The position numbers and the translations under genes are program-made. The notes below the pieces were generated by a model. That model made no database searches. It saw only the letters and a program-made list of their open reading frames with translations, and had not been told where the DNA came from. Shown one piece after another: positions 62,794-64,000 of a stretch of 64,000 bases of DNA. Numbering within the stretch: the stretch's first letter is position 1; the number at the start of each line of letters is the position of its first letter. The DNA comes from UBA6168 sp964573725 (lineage in GTDB: Bacteria > Bacteroidota > Bacteroidia > Chitinophagales > Saprospiraceae), in NCBI GenBank assembly GCA_964573725.1, contig CAZNLJ010000017.1:1-64000 (forward strand), written 5' to 3'.

Positions 62794-63849
62794 CTATCCC
62801 TGCTTACCCTCCTGCCTGTTTTTCCGCTGGATGGACTGGAAAAGGCGGTACCATTCCGGCAGTTTCTTGAAGACGGCATACGACCGGAGGTAATCCGAGT
62901 AGGCAATGGCCGGCGAGCCGTACACTGCCTTGCCGGGCTCCGTGATGGGGGCGGCGACACCGCTTTGGGCTTGTACCTGGGTACCGTCCGCCACGCTGAT
63001 GTGACCGACGAAGCCGGCCTGACCGCCGACCCGGCACCCCTTACCGATCTTGGTGCTGCCGGCAATGCCCGCCTGTGCCGCAATGACCGTATCCGAGCCC
63101 ACCTCCACGTTGTGGGCTACCATCACCAGGTTGTCGAGTTTGACCCCCTTCCGTAAAATGGTGCTTCCGATGCTGGCCCGGTCCACCGTGGTATTCGCAC
63201 CGACCTCGACCTGGTCTTCCAGCACCACATTCCCCAACTGGGGTGACTTGAGATAACTGCCGTCCCCTTGCTGTACATATCCGAAGCCATCCGAACCGAT
63301 GACGGCGTTGGCATGCAGTATGCAGCGGTCCCCGATCACACAGGAGCGAAGTACCCGGACGCCGGGGTACAATACGCAATATTCCCCGATGACGACGTCT
63401 TTCCCGACATATACCTGCGCATGGATTTGGGTGTGGCCTCCAATCCGGACCCCGGATTCGATGACGGCATAAGCCCCCACGGAAACACCTTCCCCCAACC
63501 GGCTGTCGGCGGACACCACGGCATGGGGCGAAATCGACCCGTCCGATCCCGCCGAGGGCTCCGAGAGGGCAGCGAAGCGTTCCATCAACAGCCGCATCGC
63601 CTCGTATACGTCCGGGACCCGGATGACGGCATGCGCAGCCAAGGGCCCGGAGGGGTTGAAATCCTGTGGGATGAGGAGGACGGATACCGGTTTGCTGTAG
63701 GCATATGCCGCATATTTCGTATTCGCCAGGAACGTCAGCACGCCTTCACCTCCTTCCTCTATCCTGCCCGGCCTGGATACGACGGCGGCGGCGTCACCCT
63801 CCAGCAGACCTCCCGTCAAGCGGGCTATGTCGTTGGCTGCAATTTGCAT
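62794..63849 (-). CDS. lpxD: UDP-3-O-acylglucosamine N-acyltransferase
   Basis: The 351-residue enzyme adds the second 3-hydroxyacyl chain, to the amine, in lipid A synthesis. It has an N-terminal uridine-binding domain (about 1-100), a hexapeptide beta-helix, and the catalytic His246 in LVMVAHNVEVGSD. A promoter box sits only six bases before the start. It heads the lpxD-lpxC/fabZ-lpxA-ABC order. Confidence 0.94.
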   Translation of the reverse strand: MQIAANDIARLTGGLLEGDAAAVVSRPGRIEEGGEGVLTFLANTKYAAYAYSKPVSVLLIPQDFNPSGPLAAHAVIRVPDVYEAMRLLMERFAALSEPSAGSDGSISPHAVVSADSRLGEGVSVGAYAVIESGVRIGGHTQIHAQVYVGKDVVIGEYCVLYPGVRVLRSCVIGDRCILHANAVIGSDGFGYVQQGDGSYLKSPQLGNVVLEDQVEVGANTTVDRASIGSTILRKGVKLDNLVMVAHNVEVGSDTVIAAQAGIAGSTKIGKGCRVGGQAGFVGHISVADGTQVQAQSGVAAPITEPGKAVYGSPAIAYSDYLRSYAVFKKLPEWYRLFQSIQRKNRQEGKQG

Positions 63850-63854
63850 ACTGG

Positions 63855-63881
63855 CAAAGATAGTGGGTGCACCGACTACAA
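63855..63881 (-). promoter_or_regulatory. Promoter at the lpxD start, possibly leaderless
   Basis: On the minus strand TTG (63881-63879) is followed after 16 bp by TATCTTTG (63862-63855), an exact -7 box five bases before the ATG (63849). Spacing equals the tlyA promoter. Transcription would start at or near the ATG. Confidence 0.6.
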
Positions 63882-64000
63882 CATATCCCGGTATTAGATT
63901 TTTGGCTTATCTGCCTGATATTTGTTTTTTTTGCATCGAATCGACCAGACGGACCCGGAACCGGCGTCCTTACCACCGTCGGATGCCATGACGGCGGACG

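Overview
The window looks like chromosomal DNA from a GC-rich member of the Bacteroidota, probably Saprospiria or a near relative. The class is inferred; no rRNA gene is present to settle it. Reasons are: type IX secretion (T9SS) cargo with type A C-terminal sorting domains and gliding-type (CHU_C) C-terminal domains; a PorP/SprF gene; the LpxC-FabZ fusion; DUF5686, DUF5777 and DUF4833 proteins; and many intergenic boxes of the Bacteroidota -7 form TAnnTTTG. I find no tRNA, rRNA, CRISPR array, insertion sequence or prophage.

Layout: 1-420 is a 131-bp tandem repeat of hairpins. 542-3873 holds divergent tlyA and aconitase. 3973-7556 is a minus-strand run: CDP-alcohol phosphatidyltransferase, DUF4833, ruvX, def, GSCFA. 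7717-15485 carries DUF5686, LOG, an NtrC-type regulator without a DNA-binding domain, a small barrel protein, cdsA and upp. 15797-18471 has an orphan MacB-like permease and murA of the Asp active-site type. 18681-29022 is a surface-adhesin operon: a 2382-residue CHU_C protein, then PorP/SprF, then an OmpA/PD40 protein. 29758-33389 holds a GMC oxidoreductase with its small subunit, and a DUF1080 hydrolase, which suggests 3-keto-glycoside catabolism.

33642-49146 mixes secreted proteins (CHU_C protein, PHP phosphoesterase, a 107-residue T9SS protein, M36 protease) with housekeeping genes (trpF, phoH, SAM hydrolase, LTA-synthase-like sulfatase, ferredoxin reductase, HAD). 49162-51624 is a three-gene cytochrome c/DUF5777 operon. 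51852-56068 has a bacilliredoxin, an ATP-grasp/LysE pair, a MOSC protein and a complete NtrC-type regulator. 56266-59055 is a third CHU_C protein. 59380-63849 is the lipid A operon lpxD-lpxC/fabZ-lpxA-ABC ATPase.

The genes centre on the envelope: lipid A, peptidoglycan precursor and phospholipid synthesis, together with T9SS-exported surface proteins. Most of the long overlapping open frames on opposite strands are by-products of high GC and codon bias.
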